Origin: JADMIH01 sp036399775
Lineage (GTDB): Bacteria > Chloroflexota > Chloroflexia > QHBQ01 > JADMIH01
DNA length: 64,000 bases
Assembly: GCA_036399775.1 (NCBI GenBank)
Contig: DASWMJ010000003.1
Coordinates: forward strand, 1 to 64,000
Direction: 5' to 3'
The position numbers and the translations under genes were made by a program. Within the stretch, counting starts at the first letter, position 1. Each line of letters starts with the position of its first letter. Positions 24,305-31,941 of the stretch are shown here, in pieces. The notes under the pieces were generated by a model. That model saw only the letters and a list, made by a program, of their open reading frames with translations, had not been told where the DNA came from and did no database searches.

Positions 24305-24568
24305 TTATGCTTCCCGCTCAGCCAGCGAGCTTTGCTGCAAAGGCTGGCGCAGCGTTTCCATTTCGGCTTCCAGGCGGCGGTTGAGGGTCCGCAGCCGTTT
24401 TACCTCCGTGATGAGGGCGGGCACCTCTTCCCGTGTCAGCGTGTCAATCTTCAGCAATAAAGTCCGCAGCTTCTGAAGCTCAATGGGCGGCTTCTGGCGC
24501 AGATATGGCGAGTTCAATATCTCTCCGCAACGTGCTTCGACCTCTACTACAATATCCCTGTTTGTCAT
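24305..24568 (-). CDS. Small coiled-coil protein, 87 aa
   Basis: ATG 24568 is chosen because GGAGAAGGAGAA lies just upstream; the frame is open to 24589. The product is fully helical and charged, with leucine heptads (LQKLRTLLLKIDTLTREEVP, LITEVKRLRTLNRRLEAEME), so a dimeric coiled coil is likely. I recognise no family. It is bracketed by repeat elements on both sides and is not part of an evident operon. Confidence 0.6.
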   Translation of the reverse strand: MTNRDIVVEVEARCGEILNSPYLRQKPPIELQKLRTLLLKIDTLTREEVPALITEVKRLRTLNRRLEAEMETLRQPLQQSSLAEREA

Positions 24569-24698
24569 AATTCTCCTTCTCCTATCCACTCGCTCTTCAC
24601 CAGGACACCCCTCGCCCTAATTCGGGGTACCAGTTCGCGGTCTGCTGACTAACCAAGTACGACCCTTTAATTATATCACCCCCCAACAACCCGATGAC

Positions 24699-24760
24699 CA
24701 GGGGTCAGGGGTTAGGGGTTAGGGGTTAGGGGTTAGGGGTTAGGGATCAGGGGTTAGGAA
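24699..24760. repeat. Heptamer array, GGGGTTA/GGGGTCA family
   Basis: About eight consecutive seven-base units (AGGGGTT, AGGGATC, AGGGGTC) end at the 3' end of the comB-like gene. This is one of the longest pure arrays in the window. Confidence 0.85.
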
Positions 24761-25482
24761 GAATGAGCCAGCCTCACATAAGCCCGATCCCGCAAGATCG
24801 GCACGCACTCGCTCGCATTCAACTCCGCAGCCAACTCCACATCCCCCGCGAAACCTCTCTCCACCAACTCTTTCCCGGAGCTACACTGCGTCAGCCACCC
24901 CGGCAAGTCCTCTTTCACCCTCACGAAAGCAGCCTCCGCCACCACCGCCTCTGGCGACTTCTTACCCGCCAAATAGTGAATAATAGCCCCCGCCCCAAGC
25001 AGGTCTTCAACCGCCGCCCTCAAGCTGCCGTCCGGCCATCTCTCGCCCGCCGCTATCACGCCAATCCGCTCCCTAAGCCCCTGTGCGGCCTCAGCTACCA
25101 CCCTCGCATTCCGCAGGCACCCCGCCAGCGTTACCGTCCCACCCGCCGCCAGCGTCAGCGTAGAGCCGTTTGGCGACGGGAGCACCAGCCGCGTGCCCTC
25201 TGGTATTCCCATGAGCGACGTCGGAGAGAGCGAATATCCCCCGGCAGCTACACGATGCGGGAGTGCCAATATCGCCTCCACCGCCTCCGCGTACTCACCC
25301 GCCGACTCGTCCCGCCACCTGCAAGGGTAGACCGCCGCCCCCCTCCCAACCGCCACGTCCACGCACGTAGAGAACGACAACACATCAACGACGATAACCA
25401 CGTCGCTGATAGGTGCCAGTACCTCTACCCCGCGCAGGCCCCATTCCTGCCTGATGTCAAACTCGGATTGGTCGTAGAACAT
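24754..25482 (-). CDS. comB: 2-phosphosulfolactate phosphatase family (ComB-like)
   Basis: 242 aa. The family name comes from ComB, which removes phosphate from 2-phosphosulfolactate in coenzyme M biosynthesis. Bacterial members are common and need not make coenzyme M. Motifs seen: VVIVVDVLSFSTCVDVAVGRG (metal/phosphate site with Asp), LSPTSLMG, LVLPSPNGSTLTLAAGG, NARVVAEAA, GVIAAGERWPDGSLRAAVEDLLGAGAII. These cover the conserved blocks, so it should be active. A 79-base copy of its first 26 codons lies at 26356-26434, beyond the next gene. The symbol is by family only. Confidence 0.85.
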   Translation of the reverse strand: MFYDQSEFDIRQEWGLRGVEVLAPISDVVIVVDVLSFSTCVDVAVGRGAAVYPCRWRDESAGEYAEAVEAILALPHRVAAGGYSLSPTSLMGIPEGTRLVLPSPNGSTLTLAAGGTVTLAGCLRNARVVAEAAQGLRERIGVIAAGERWPDGSLRAAVEDLLGAGAIIHYLAGKKSPEAVVAEAAFVRVKEDLPGWLTQCSSGKELVERGFAGDVELAAELNASECVPILRDRAYVRLAHSS

Positions 25483-25495
25483 GGTCCTGGCCGCT

Positions 25496-26257
25496 CTAAC
25501 GACTTATCGGTGTCGGCGCGCCCTGTTTCAGTATCTTGAAGGTGGTAACTTTCGTATCGAAGTCGGCATCATCCACCATTGCGTCAGGACACGTGACAGG
25601 GACACCCGCCAACCGCGATGGATAGCCTAGCTGCGGATCAAACTCGACGGTGTATGCCATGTAGAAGCACCCACTCGCTGACATGGCACCCGACTCAGTT
25701 ACGAAGTCCTCGCTCAGCATAGCTTCTACCGTTTTAAACATCCCTTCCACGCTGTATCGTTTCAAGTATTCCAAGTCATCAGTTGTTGGCGTACCATTTC
25801 GCCAGGGGATTATCAACTCGACATCTTTGCCGTAGTTGCTGACGCGCAGACTGTGACTGCCCCCAAGAAACGCTCGGGTATCGCTCCATATTTCATATGC
25901 CTCGATGTTGAGGCTCTTCCATTTGGCGAGGGCGCTTTCGTACTGGTCTTTGGTGATATTGATGGGCGGTGGTCGCTCATTAGACCCCAAAATATCTCGA
26001 TAGCGATAGGGTAAGGGATCCGACACAAAATAGAGCAAGCGCGACAACAAGATCGACCACGCGGCTATCTGAACAATAGCTCCGACAAGCCCCCAAGCAA
26101 GTACCCATGTTACTGTCCAGTTTACAGGCCGCTTGTTGTGTGCTCGCAGCTTCCGAACACTGACCCGTCTGACTTGTCGCATCGGCCTCATACGTGCCTC
26201 TTGCCTCACCTGAGCGCCTTCTTCCACCCTGCGCCTCCATCTCCCTTCTCTTGTCAT
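25496..26257 (-). CDS. DUF6174-like membrane-anchored protein
   Basis: 253 aa. A very basic N-terminus (about 1-45) leads into one membrane helix (WVLAWGLVGAIVQIAAWSIL) and an extracytoplasmic domain (about 85-250). That domain has the order I associate with DUF6174: W-x-S-x-N-x-EAYEIW, SHSLRVSNYGKDVELI, TVEAMLSE, then a YTVEFDPQLGYPSRL stretch and VDDADFD. The likely assignment is from memory of the family pattern. Its function is unknown. It sits between comB and the duplicated comB start, which suggests it arrived by insertion or that the comB end was duplicated around it. Confidence 0.6.
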   Translation of the reverse strand: MTREGRWRRRVEEGAQVRQEARMRPMRQVRRVSVRKLRAHNKRPVNWTVTWVLAWGLVGAIVQIAAWSILLSRLLYFVSDPLPYRYRDILGSNERPPPINITKDQYESALAKWKSLNIEAYEIWSDTRAFLGGSHSLRVSNYGKDVELIIPWRNGTPTTDDLEYLKRYSVEGMFKTVEAMLSEDFVTESGAMSASGCFYMAYTVEFDPQLGYPSRLAGVPVTCPDAMVDDADFDTKVTTFKILKQGAPTPISR

Positions 26258-26355
26258 TTACCCTATCCGGAGCGCCCTGCTCTAACGGCTCTACGTAATC
26301 GTCAGGGAAACAGCTTTTTCAGATCAAACGTCTTGAGGCTACTGTTCTGTTAGCT

Positions 26356-26434
26356 CGCTGATAAGTGCCTGTACTTCGACCCCGTGCAGGCCCCATTCCT
26401 GCCTGATGTCAAACTCGGATTGGTCGTAGAACAT
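26356..26434 (-). pseudogene. Duplicated 5' end of comB-like gene
   Basis: 79 bases closely match 25404-25482, with the same length and no gaps. The copy still encodes MFYDQSEFDIRQEWG followed by a diverged stretch, then loses the frame. It marks one border of the segment carrying the DUF6174-like gene. Confidence 0.85.
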
Positions 26435-26547
26435 AGGTCATGGAGTCAGATGCAGATGCTTTTGCATATACAAAACTTATCAAGCTAAGAGCGAGCGCTC
26501 ATAATAGGAGGGGAAGCTTTAAAGCCTCCCTCTTTAGCACAAATCTA

Positions 26548-27408
26548 TCAGTCGGGGTTTGATGCTTCGATGCGACTACCATTCATACTAAGGTTCAATG
26601 CATCGTCTAAATCTTTGATTTTATATAGTTCTTGAACCTTCCACCACTGTTGACTCTTAGCCGTCTCCTTAAATTGTTCAACCTCTTCCATAGTGAGAAC
26701 TCCTTTCGCCACTAACTGCTCAAGTAGTGCATCCATGATTCCCATCTGGATCGTCAACGCCCACTCAAGCCCTAACAAATCGTCAATTAGATCGGGCCTC
26801 TCCTTTGGTGGTTCATCGTCGTAAGATCGCGGCAGTAGTAAGATATGGCACTTGTAAAAGTCCTCATGCTTTGACCAGTACCCCGTCCCAAATCGCATTT
26901 CCACAGGTGCATCGCTCACTCCCACACGCACAACGGGAACGTATTCATTCTTGATAGCCCCCTGAAATTGAAGTTTACGCAACTCTTGATACTCGTCTTC
27001 GGATAATCTCAACTTGGCCTCTATCCTCACGACCTCTTTCGTCTCTTCCTCAAGATAATCGTATGGTCTGAACTCAAGCCCATCAATCACTAACTTTTCC
27101 ACCTTATCACCTCCGAAGCGCACGCGCGCGCCACTATATACTATCGTATCTCCTGCTTCGCGCATCAGCAACCCATCTATAACACCCCATACCTTTAACC
27201 GTCCGCCCGTGTTTCTGACATTACCCCCAACACGTCCATGTAACTCGACTCTTGCTCCCGGCAACACTATCACGTTTTCGGTTACGTAACCGTTTAGCTC
27301 CAGCGTTACATTTGGACTTACGGTTACCGAACCTACCACCATACCATGAAGACGCAAATCTTCCTCTAATGTTATGTCCTCAGTCACCTGTCCGTGCAGA
27401 ACTTGCAT
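26548..27408 (-). CDS. Hypothetical protein with bactofilin-like beta-helix N-terminus
   Basis: 286 aa. Residues 1-90 are a series of short beta repeats (LHGMVVGSVTVSPNVTLELN, ENVIVLPGARVELHGRVGGN, VRNTGGRLKVWGVIDGLL), the right-handed helix pattern of polymer-forming bactofilins and DUF8080-type cell-surface sequences. Residues 130-286 form a separate charged helical domain (KLRLSEDEYQELRKLQFQGA, TMEEVEQFKETAKSQQWWKV). No signal peptide. I do not recognise the C-terminal domain. Base composition is visibly more AT-rich than in the surrounding genes, a possible sign of transfer. Confidence 0.6.
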   Translation of the reverse strand: MQVLHGQVTEDITLEEDLRLHGMVVGSVTVSPNVTLELNGYVTENVIVLPGARVELHGRVGGNVRNTGGRLKVWGVIDGLLMREAGDTIVYSGARVRFGGDKVEKLVIDGLEFRPYDYLEEETKEVVRIEAKLRLSEDEYQELRKLQFQGAIKNEYVPVVRVGVSDAPVEMRFGTGYWSKHEDFYKCHILLLPRSYDDEPPKERPDLIDDLLGLEWALTIQMGIMDALLEQLVAKGVLTMEEVEQFKETAKSQQWWKVQELYKIKDLDDALNLSMNGSRIEASNPD

Positions 27409-27560
27409 ATCCTTCCCCCTCTCAACTATAACTAGTCTCCCGGCGACACCTTCTCATGCGTTTCTATCATTTGCTCATTCATTTCCCAAAGACTCCCAAG
27501 TCTCCTTACTTTTCGTAGATTGGCCAATCCTGACGGGTAGATTGGCCAACGTTAGATTTG

Positions 27561-28004
27561 TCATCTACGACCAGGAAGCACTGGCGGGGTGACAGGATTA
27601 CGTATCAAGTCGAACGAAGTCCTACCATATTCACCATCAGCACCCCTGACGATGATCACGTAGGTTCCTGCTTTGGGAAAGGTTCCACCCATTCCTAGTA
27701 CAGCAGGGAATCGTTGTGTATGTCCAGCAGGCAGACCAACGGGTCTACCGACTTCAAAAGTAGCATTGAGACCAATCAGGCGCTGACCATCCTGATCAAC
27801 CAGTTCAAGCTCAAAGTCATGATGCTGGTTAGTCATTGTCCAGGGTACCTGAAAAGCCAACGCAAGTTTGAATCGTGCTTGCGCAGGGAACTCCGGTACG
27901 TAGAAAATTTTCCACCCACCGCCCAACATGTAAAGTTTGCCACCTACGATCTCGGCAGAGTCCGCCAAAATCAGCCATTCCAAAGTTACTCTATTTTCGT
28001 CCAT
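27561..28004 (-). CDS. DUF6941-like protein
   Basis: 147 aa, single beta-rich domain. The opening MDENRVTLEWLILADSAEIV and GGKLYMLGGGWKIF match the family pattern (ADYA-x2-x-GGKLNxLGGG). It continues with FKLALAFQVPW, FELELVDQDGQRL and a closing strand set GTYVIIVRGADGEYGRTSFDL. Function unknown. It shares strand and raised AT content with the bactofilin-like gene 152 bases downstream, so the two may travel together. The divergent upstream gap contains several strong hairpins. Confidence 0.65.
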   Translation of the reverse strand: MDENRVTLEWLILADSAEIVGGKLYMLGGGWKIFYVPEFPAQARFKLALAFQVPWTMTNQHHDFELELVDQDGQRLIGLNATFEVGRPVGLPAGHTQRFPAVLGMGGTFPKAGTYVIIVRGADGEYGRTSFDLIRNPVTPPVLPGRR

Positions 28005-28147
28005 AGTAGTCTTCCTCCGTTATTGCTTATGTTCGCAACAATGTGGAAAACCACTGAAGGCTTTACATTCGCATCCTTGCATGCTATAGTTCTGGCAGGA
28101 AAGCTGCTAAGGTAAAATCCAACTGTGGCCTTCCACTCCTCAACTTT

Positions 28148-28227
28148 CCGCTCAGGTGCGCCCGTCAGAAGCTCCTGAGCGGTTTTGGTCTCAGGGCAGC
28201 ACAGTAGTTGTCAGCTACGGTGCTGCC
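28148..28227. ncRNA. Candidate structured RNA, two tandem stem-loops
   Basis: CCGCTCAGG...CCTGAGCGG (28148-28182) is followed, 12 bases on, by GGCAGCAC-a-GTAG...CTAC-g-GTGCTGCC (28195-28227). Both stems are perfect apart from one A-G mismatch. A third hairpin with a T-rich flank lies at 28336-28375. The strand is undetermined and no Rfam family was recognised. Confidence 0.35.
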
Positions 28228-28335
28228 TGGTTCCTTTATACTCCTTTGCAAGTGGTCACTATGTGGTTTTGCACAACCTAATCTCGTCTAAATTCGTCTG
28301 CTGGCATAACGGAGTAATGCTGACAGTTTGAGGAA

Positions 28336-28375
28336 AACTTTGAGCCATTCCAAAGTTTTGGAATGGCTCAAAGTT
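28336..28375. terminator. Hairpin with T-rich flank
   Basis: AACTTTGAGCCATTCCAAA pairs with TTTGGAATGGCTCAAAGTT, followed by TTGTTG. It lies in the gap upstream of the DUF6941-like gene and could end a transcript that includes the stem-loops at 28148-28227. Confidence 0.55.
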
Positions 28376-28409
28376 TTGTTGATATAGGAACGCGGATGGC
28401 CTCTTTGTG

Positions 28410-28664
28410 TCATCGTCTTGCTAGTGGGTTTTGTAGGGTCGACCTCACGCCTCCCCACCAGCTTGCCCAATCGTACCCCAGCACGAACACGCCTACCAAC
28501 AACAGCACACCCCACGCCACAAGCGCGATAGCCTGCCTGTACCATCGTATTTGCCTCAGAAAATCGAGGAGTTTTCGTGGGAAAGGCACAGGGTTGGCAC
28601 AAAATCTGCTACCTGGGGTAGTGGCAAGTAACATCTCGAACCAGGACGAAAGGAGAGTAAACAT
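28410..28664 (-). CDS. Doubtful small membrane protein, 84 aa
   Basis: Contains one convincing membrane helix (AIALVAWGVLLLVGVFVLGY) between a basic segment (RKLLDFLRQIRWYRQ) and a tryptophan-rich exit (DWASWWGG). There is no ribosome-binding site before the ATG and no recognised family. It may be a real small protein, the remnant of a larger one, or chance. Confidence 0.25.
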   Translation of the reverse strand: MFTLLSSWFEMLLATTPGSRFCANPVPFPRKLLDFLRQIRWYRQAIALVAWGVLLLVGVFVLGYDWASWWGGVRSTLQNPLARR

Positions 28665-29051
28665 GCAACAGCGAGGTCACACTTTCTGGTGAGAACTGCC
28701 TAGCAGTCGAACCAGGGAAGGGTAGCGCTCATAACCTACATCACAGAACAGACTATACTCTCACTTACCACCTACACATCACTTGCTCCCCACTCTCAGC
28801 GCCGAACAAAAGGCGCTTCCACTTGCTACCTTCAGCAATTCCCGTTTGCCGCCGCATATCCAGGGCGCGGACCGTGCGAAGCGCGCAACACCAACAATCA
28901 ATCTCACATCTAAAGGGTAAAAGGCTAGAACCGTACCGGACGCATGCGAATCCGGGCCACCGCATTGTGGTGCCACGCATGCCACCCATGTGGTGGGCGC
29001 ACACTTGAGGATATTCCGGTGACGGCTCAAAAACAGGAGGAGTAACGAACC

Positions 29052-30296
29052 ATGAACAAATTATCGATTGGCCCCCTAAAGTCCTTGCCGGTGACGCTCG
29101 GCGTCGTCGCGCTCCTAGTCCTGGGCACAGCGGCTGTTGCCTGGGGCGGCGGCATCCTCATCAACTCGGCATCCACCGGCTCGCCCTCATACGGCTTCGC
29201 GGAGAACTCGCTTACCGTTCCTGAAGCGCGAGAAACAGCTACTGACGGTAGGGTGATCATATGCCACCGCACGGGCAGCGCGAACAATCCTTATGTACAG
29301 ATAACCGTGAGCCAGAACGCCCTCAAAGGCCATAGCAATCACGGCGACATCATACCCGCGCCCGCTAGCGGTTGCCCAGGCGCAGGCACGGTAGTACCCA
29401 CAGGCACGGTCAACGCTACGCAGACAGTCACACAGACGATGGTAGCAACCGGCACCGCCCAGGCTACAGGCACGGCAGAGGCCACACGAACCCCTCATGC
29501 GACACAGACTCCCCACGCCACAGGTACGGCCCACATGACCAGCACGCCTGAAGCTACCGGCACTGTCGTTCACATGACACAAACGCCCCAGGCCACAGGC
29601 ACAATGGCGAATATGACAAATACCCCGCACGCCACTCATACCGCTCATGCCACTCGTACGAGCGAAGCCACAGCCACGCCGCAGATGACCAGTACAGCCG
29701 AGGCTACGGGCACGGTTGCTCCTGCCACTATGACAGGCACACCCCAGGCCACCGGCACGGCCCATATGACCAACACGCCACACGCCACGCACACGGCTCA
29801 GGCTACAAACACAGTCGCCGCCACTACTACCGCCGAGGCAACGGGCACGGCGATGATGACCTCTACAGCCCAGGCTACGTCTACCGCTGTAATGGAAATG
29901 ACCCACACGCCTCAGGCCACGGGCACAGTGGCGCAAATGACCGCCACACCGACGATGCCTGCTACTCGCACGCCCACTGTTTCTGCTACCGGGACGCCCG
30001 AAGCCACGAGCATACCCGAAGCTACGAGCACGGCTCAGGCTACATCCACATCCGTGCCTGAGATGACGCAGACACCAAATCCGCAGGCTACGAACACGCC
30101 CAGGGCTACAAATACGCCACGCCCCACCGGCACGGCCACATCAGAGAACAGGGTAAATATCTGCCACCGCACCGGCTCGCAGAACAACCCTTACGTCGAG
30201 ATCACCATCAACGAGAGTGCCGTCCCGGCCCACCAGGCGCATGGCGACATCTATCCCGTACCGGCGAATGGCTGCCCACGCTCCGTGGCCCCGTAA
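29052..30296 (+). CDS. Exported threonine-rich protein with two terminal CHRTGS domains
   Basis: 414 aa, ATG 29052 with AGGAGG upstream. An N-terminal membrane/signal segment (SLPVTLGVVALLVLGTAAVA) is followed by a ~45-residue domain with the pattern ICHRTGSANNPYVQITVS, HSNHGDII and SGCPG. A long low-complexity linker comes next (about 115-365), built from T-P-x-A-T-G-T-type repeats with Met/His/Gln/Glu variants. A second copy of the domain closes the protein (ICHRTGSQNNPYVEITIN, HQAHGDIY, NGCP). Paired Cys and conserved His suggest a small disulfide or metal-stabilised fold. The linker resembles a cell-wall stalk. There is no SLH or sortase motif. Function unknown. Confidence 0.75.
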   Translation: MNKLSIGPLKSLPVTLGVVALLVLGTAAVAWGGGILINSASTGSPSYGFAENSLTVPEARETATDGRVIICHRTGSANNPYVQITVSQNALKGHSNHGDIIPAPASGCPGAGTVVPTGTVNATQTVTQTMVATGTAQATGTAEATRTPHATQTPHATGTAHMTSTPEATGTVVHMTQTPQATGTMANMTNTPHATHTAHATRTSEATATPQMTSTAEATGTVAPATMTGTPQATGTAHMTNTPHATHTAQATNTVAATTTAEATGTAMMTSTAQATSTAVMEMTHTPQATGTVAQMTATPTMPATRTPTVSATGTPEATSIPEATSTAQATSTSVPEMTQTPNPQATNTPRATNTPRPTGTATSENRVNICHRTGSQNNPYVEITINESAVPAHQAHGDIYPVPANGCPRSVAP

Positions 30297-30337
30297 CGCT
30301 CAGCCATAAGCCCACTTACAATCACGGCTCATAAAGT

Positions 30338-30388
30338 CGAGAAGACATCAAAAAGAGCGGACATGCCGCTCTTTTTGATGTCTTCTCG
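30338..30388. terminator. Bidirectional terminator between exported protein and tpiA
   Basis: Perfect hairpin with CGAGAAGACATCAAAAAGAG-type arms of 23 bases and a five-base loop (ACATG). A/T runs inside the arms give a poly-U on either strand, fitting two convergent genes. Confidence 0.9.
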
Positions 30389-30419
30389 AATAATCCCCTC
30401 AAATACGGGGTAATCAGAC

Positions 30420-31199
30420 TTACCCGTGCGGTGTCTTGCGCTTCACCTCATTCGTCGTCGCCACAATCCGCACGAACTCGTTCGGGTCGAGCGACGCCCC
30501 GCCCACCAGCGCGCCGTCTATCTCCGGCTGCGCGATAAACTCCGCGATATTCTTCGAGTTGACGCTCCCGCCGTACTGTATCCTTATCTCCCCGGCCACA
30601 TCTGCCCCGTGCATCTCCCCGACCAGGCGGCGTATCTCCCCTATCACCCGGTTGGCCCCCTCGCCCGTCGCCGGACGCCCCGTTCCTATCGCCCATATAG
30701 GCTCGTAGGCAATCACGCAGCCGCTAACCTGGTGCGTGGGCAGCCCCTGGAAGGCCGCCGTCACCTGCCTGCCGATAACCTCCGAAGTCTGCCCCGCCTC
30801 GTTCTGCTCAAGGTTCTCCCCCACGCACACGATCGGCATCAACTCGTGCGCCAGCGCGGCCTCAACCTTCTTACGCACGTCGCCGTCCGTCTCATGAAAA
30901 TACTGCCTGCGCTCAGAGTGCCCCAGGATGACGTAGTCGCACCGCCCCTTGAGCATCAAAGGCGAAATCTCACCCGTGTACGCCCCCTTCTCGGCCCAGA
31001 ACATATTCTGCGCCCCCAGGAAGAGCGCCGTGCCGTCGAACATATCCGCGAAGGTCTCCAGCGAGACGAACGGCGGGCATATCACGATGTCCACCTCGTC
31101 AAACGCCTCAAGCTCCTCGATCATATCGTCCATCAAGGCGAACGCGCTGTCCGGGTCGGTGTTCATCTTCCAGTTGCCCGCGATGATCGGCCTTCTCAT
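30420..31199 (-). CDS. tpiA: Triosephosphate isomerase
   Basis: 259 aa, interconverts dihydroxyacetone phosphate and glyceraldehyde 3-phosphate. It has the N-terminal IIAGNWKMN with the substrate lysine, the catalytic His in YVILGHSERRQYF, the catalytic Glu in CVIAYEPIWAIGTGRPATG (loop 6 intact) and the phosphate site RIQYGGSVNSKN. Length and motifs are fully normal. It is the last gene of the minus-strand cluster. Its ATG overlaps the TGA of the upstream MauE/DoxX gene (ATGA), so translation is probably coupled. Confidence 0.97.
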   Translation of the reverse strand: MRRPIIAGNWKMNTDPDSAFALMDDMIEELEAFDEVDIVICPPFVSLETFADMFDGTALFLGAQNMFWAEKGAYTGEISPLMLKGRCDYVILGHSERRQYFHETDGDVRKKVEAALAHELMPIVCVGENLEQNEAGQTSEVIGRQVTAAFQGLPTHQVSGCVIAYEPIWAIGTGRPATGEGANRVIGEIRRLVGEMHGADVAGEIRIQYGGSVNSKNIAEFIAQPEIDGALVGGASLDPNEFVRIVATTNEVKRKTPHG

Positions 31200-31849
31200 G
31201 CTTCCGCCGCCTCTTCCTCCAAGTATTCCTCTTCTTCGGGAGTGGCCCTGCGCTTACGCAAATTATCCAGCGCGAACACGGACGGCACAAATATCAGGTG
31301 TACCGACATCAGCACCAGTATCGCATCCCTGATTACGGTGTCAGGCCCCGCCTTCTCGTTAGCCAGGTAAGTGCCCACCGGCCCCAGCGCGTTTATCAGC
31401 GCCGTCCCCAGTGGGTTGCCCTCCGATCCCGCGAAGCATCCACAGTTTATGTCAAGTCCCCGCAGCCACGCCTGCGCTATCGCCACCGTGAACACCGCCA
31501 TCAACACCGCGCTCACGGCCCCTGAAAAGCGCAAGAACAGCCCCGCGAGCAGCCACACCCCCAGCCCGACCTCCAACGGCGGCAACCCCACCGCCATCAC
31601 GCTCACCAGGAAATCAGGCAGGTTCATCTCATACGACCTGATATTAGCGGCGAAAGCAGCCGTCGTGCCCAGCTTGCTCAACCCCGAAAGGAGGAAAAGC
31701 ACCCCAAGCGCCAGCCGCGAAACCAGCGTCGGGTAAGGCCCCCGCAGGAACTCCCAGACCCGGCCCCATGCGGAGGGCGCGTAGCTCTGCTCAGCCTCCA
31801 CCACCTCATCAGCCGCTATCCGATTCCCCGTAGCTGTTACTTTAGCCAT
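31196..31849 (-). CDS. DoxX/MauE-type membrane protein
   Basis: 217 aa from ATG 31849 (GGGAAT upstream); the frame extends to 31876 but that codon lies in a hairpin arm. Four membrane helices (LALGVLFLLSGLSKLG, MAVGLPPLEVGLGVWLLAG, AVSAVLMAVFTVAIAQAWL, and one near AILVLMSVHLIFVPSV). The loop LDINCGCFAGSEGNPLG holds the CGC(F) motif of MauE/DoxX-like proteins that handle electrons with a thioredoxin-like partner. The gene just upstream encodes such a partner (TlpA-like), so I infer a membrane thiol-redox pair. It lies between tlpA and tpiA. Confidence 0.8.
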   Translation of the reverse strand: MAKVTATGNRIAADEVVEAEQSYAPSAWGRVWEFLRGPYPTLVSRLALGVLFLLSGLSKLGTTAAFAANIRSYEMNLPDFLVSVMAVGLPPLEVGLGVWLLAGLFLRFSGAVSAVLMAVFTVAIAQAWLRGLDINCGCFAGSEGNPLGTALINALGPVGTYLANEKAGPDTVIRDAILVLMSVHLIFVPSVFALDNLRKRRATPEEEEYLEEEAAEA

Positions 31850-31873
31850 AATGCATTCCCGTCCAAACTCTGA

Positions 31874-31932
31874 CATTTATAAACCTTTGAAATTTGGGGC
31901 TGAAAGCCCCAAATTTCAAAGGTTTATAAATG
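31874..31932. terminator. Intra-cluster hairpin between tlpA and mauE/doxX genes
   Basis: Perfect ~28-base arms (CATTTATAAACCTTTGAAAT and following GC core GGGGCT/AGCCCC) with a three-base loop. It ends the tlpA message, or attenuates read-through into the mauE/doxX-tpiA pair. Confidence 0.8.
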
Positions 31933-31941
31933 AAGTGATTA

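Larger units (their letters stand above)
28005..29051. other. 1 kb intergenic region with hairpins
   Basis: No well-supported gene. The region contains the hairpins at 28148-28227 and 28336-28375, a weak minus-strand membrane frame at 28410-28664, and a nine-codon frame at 28662 with a good AAAGGAGAG site. A GC-rich stretch with self-complementary CGCATGCG / CGCATGC segments lies at about 28938-28982. The last 200 bases probably include the promoter and leader of the threonine-rich exported protein. Confidence 0.5.

Noticed and set aside
28662..28691. Nine-codon leader peptide with a strong ribosome-binding site
   Set aside because: No regulated gene or attenuator follows directly; too short to support.
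28363..28692. 109-codon plus-strand frame
   Set aside because: Overlaps a hairpin at its start, no ribosome-binding site, no domain or coherent composition.
30426..31370. 314-codon plus-strand frame
   Set aside because: Antisense to tpiA and the MauE/DoxX gene; no recognisable domain.
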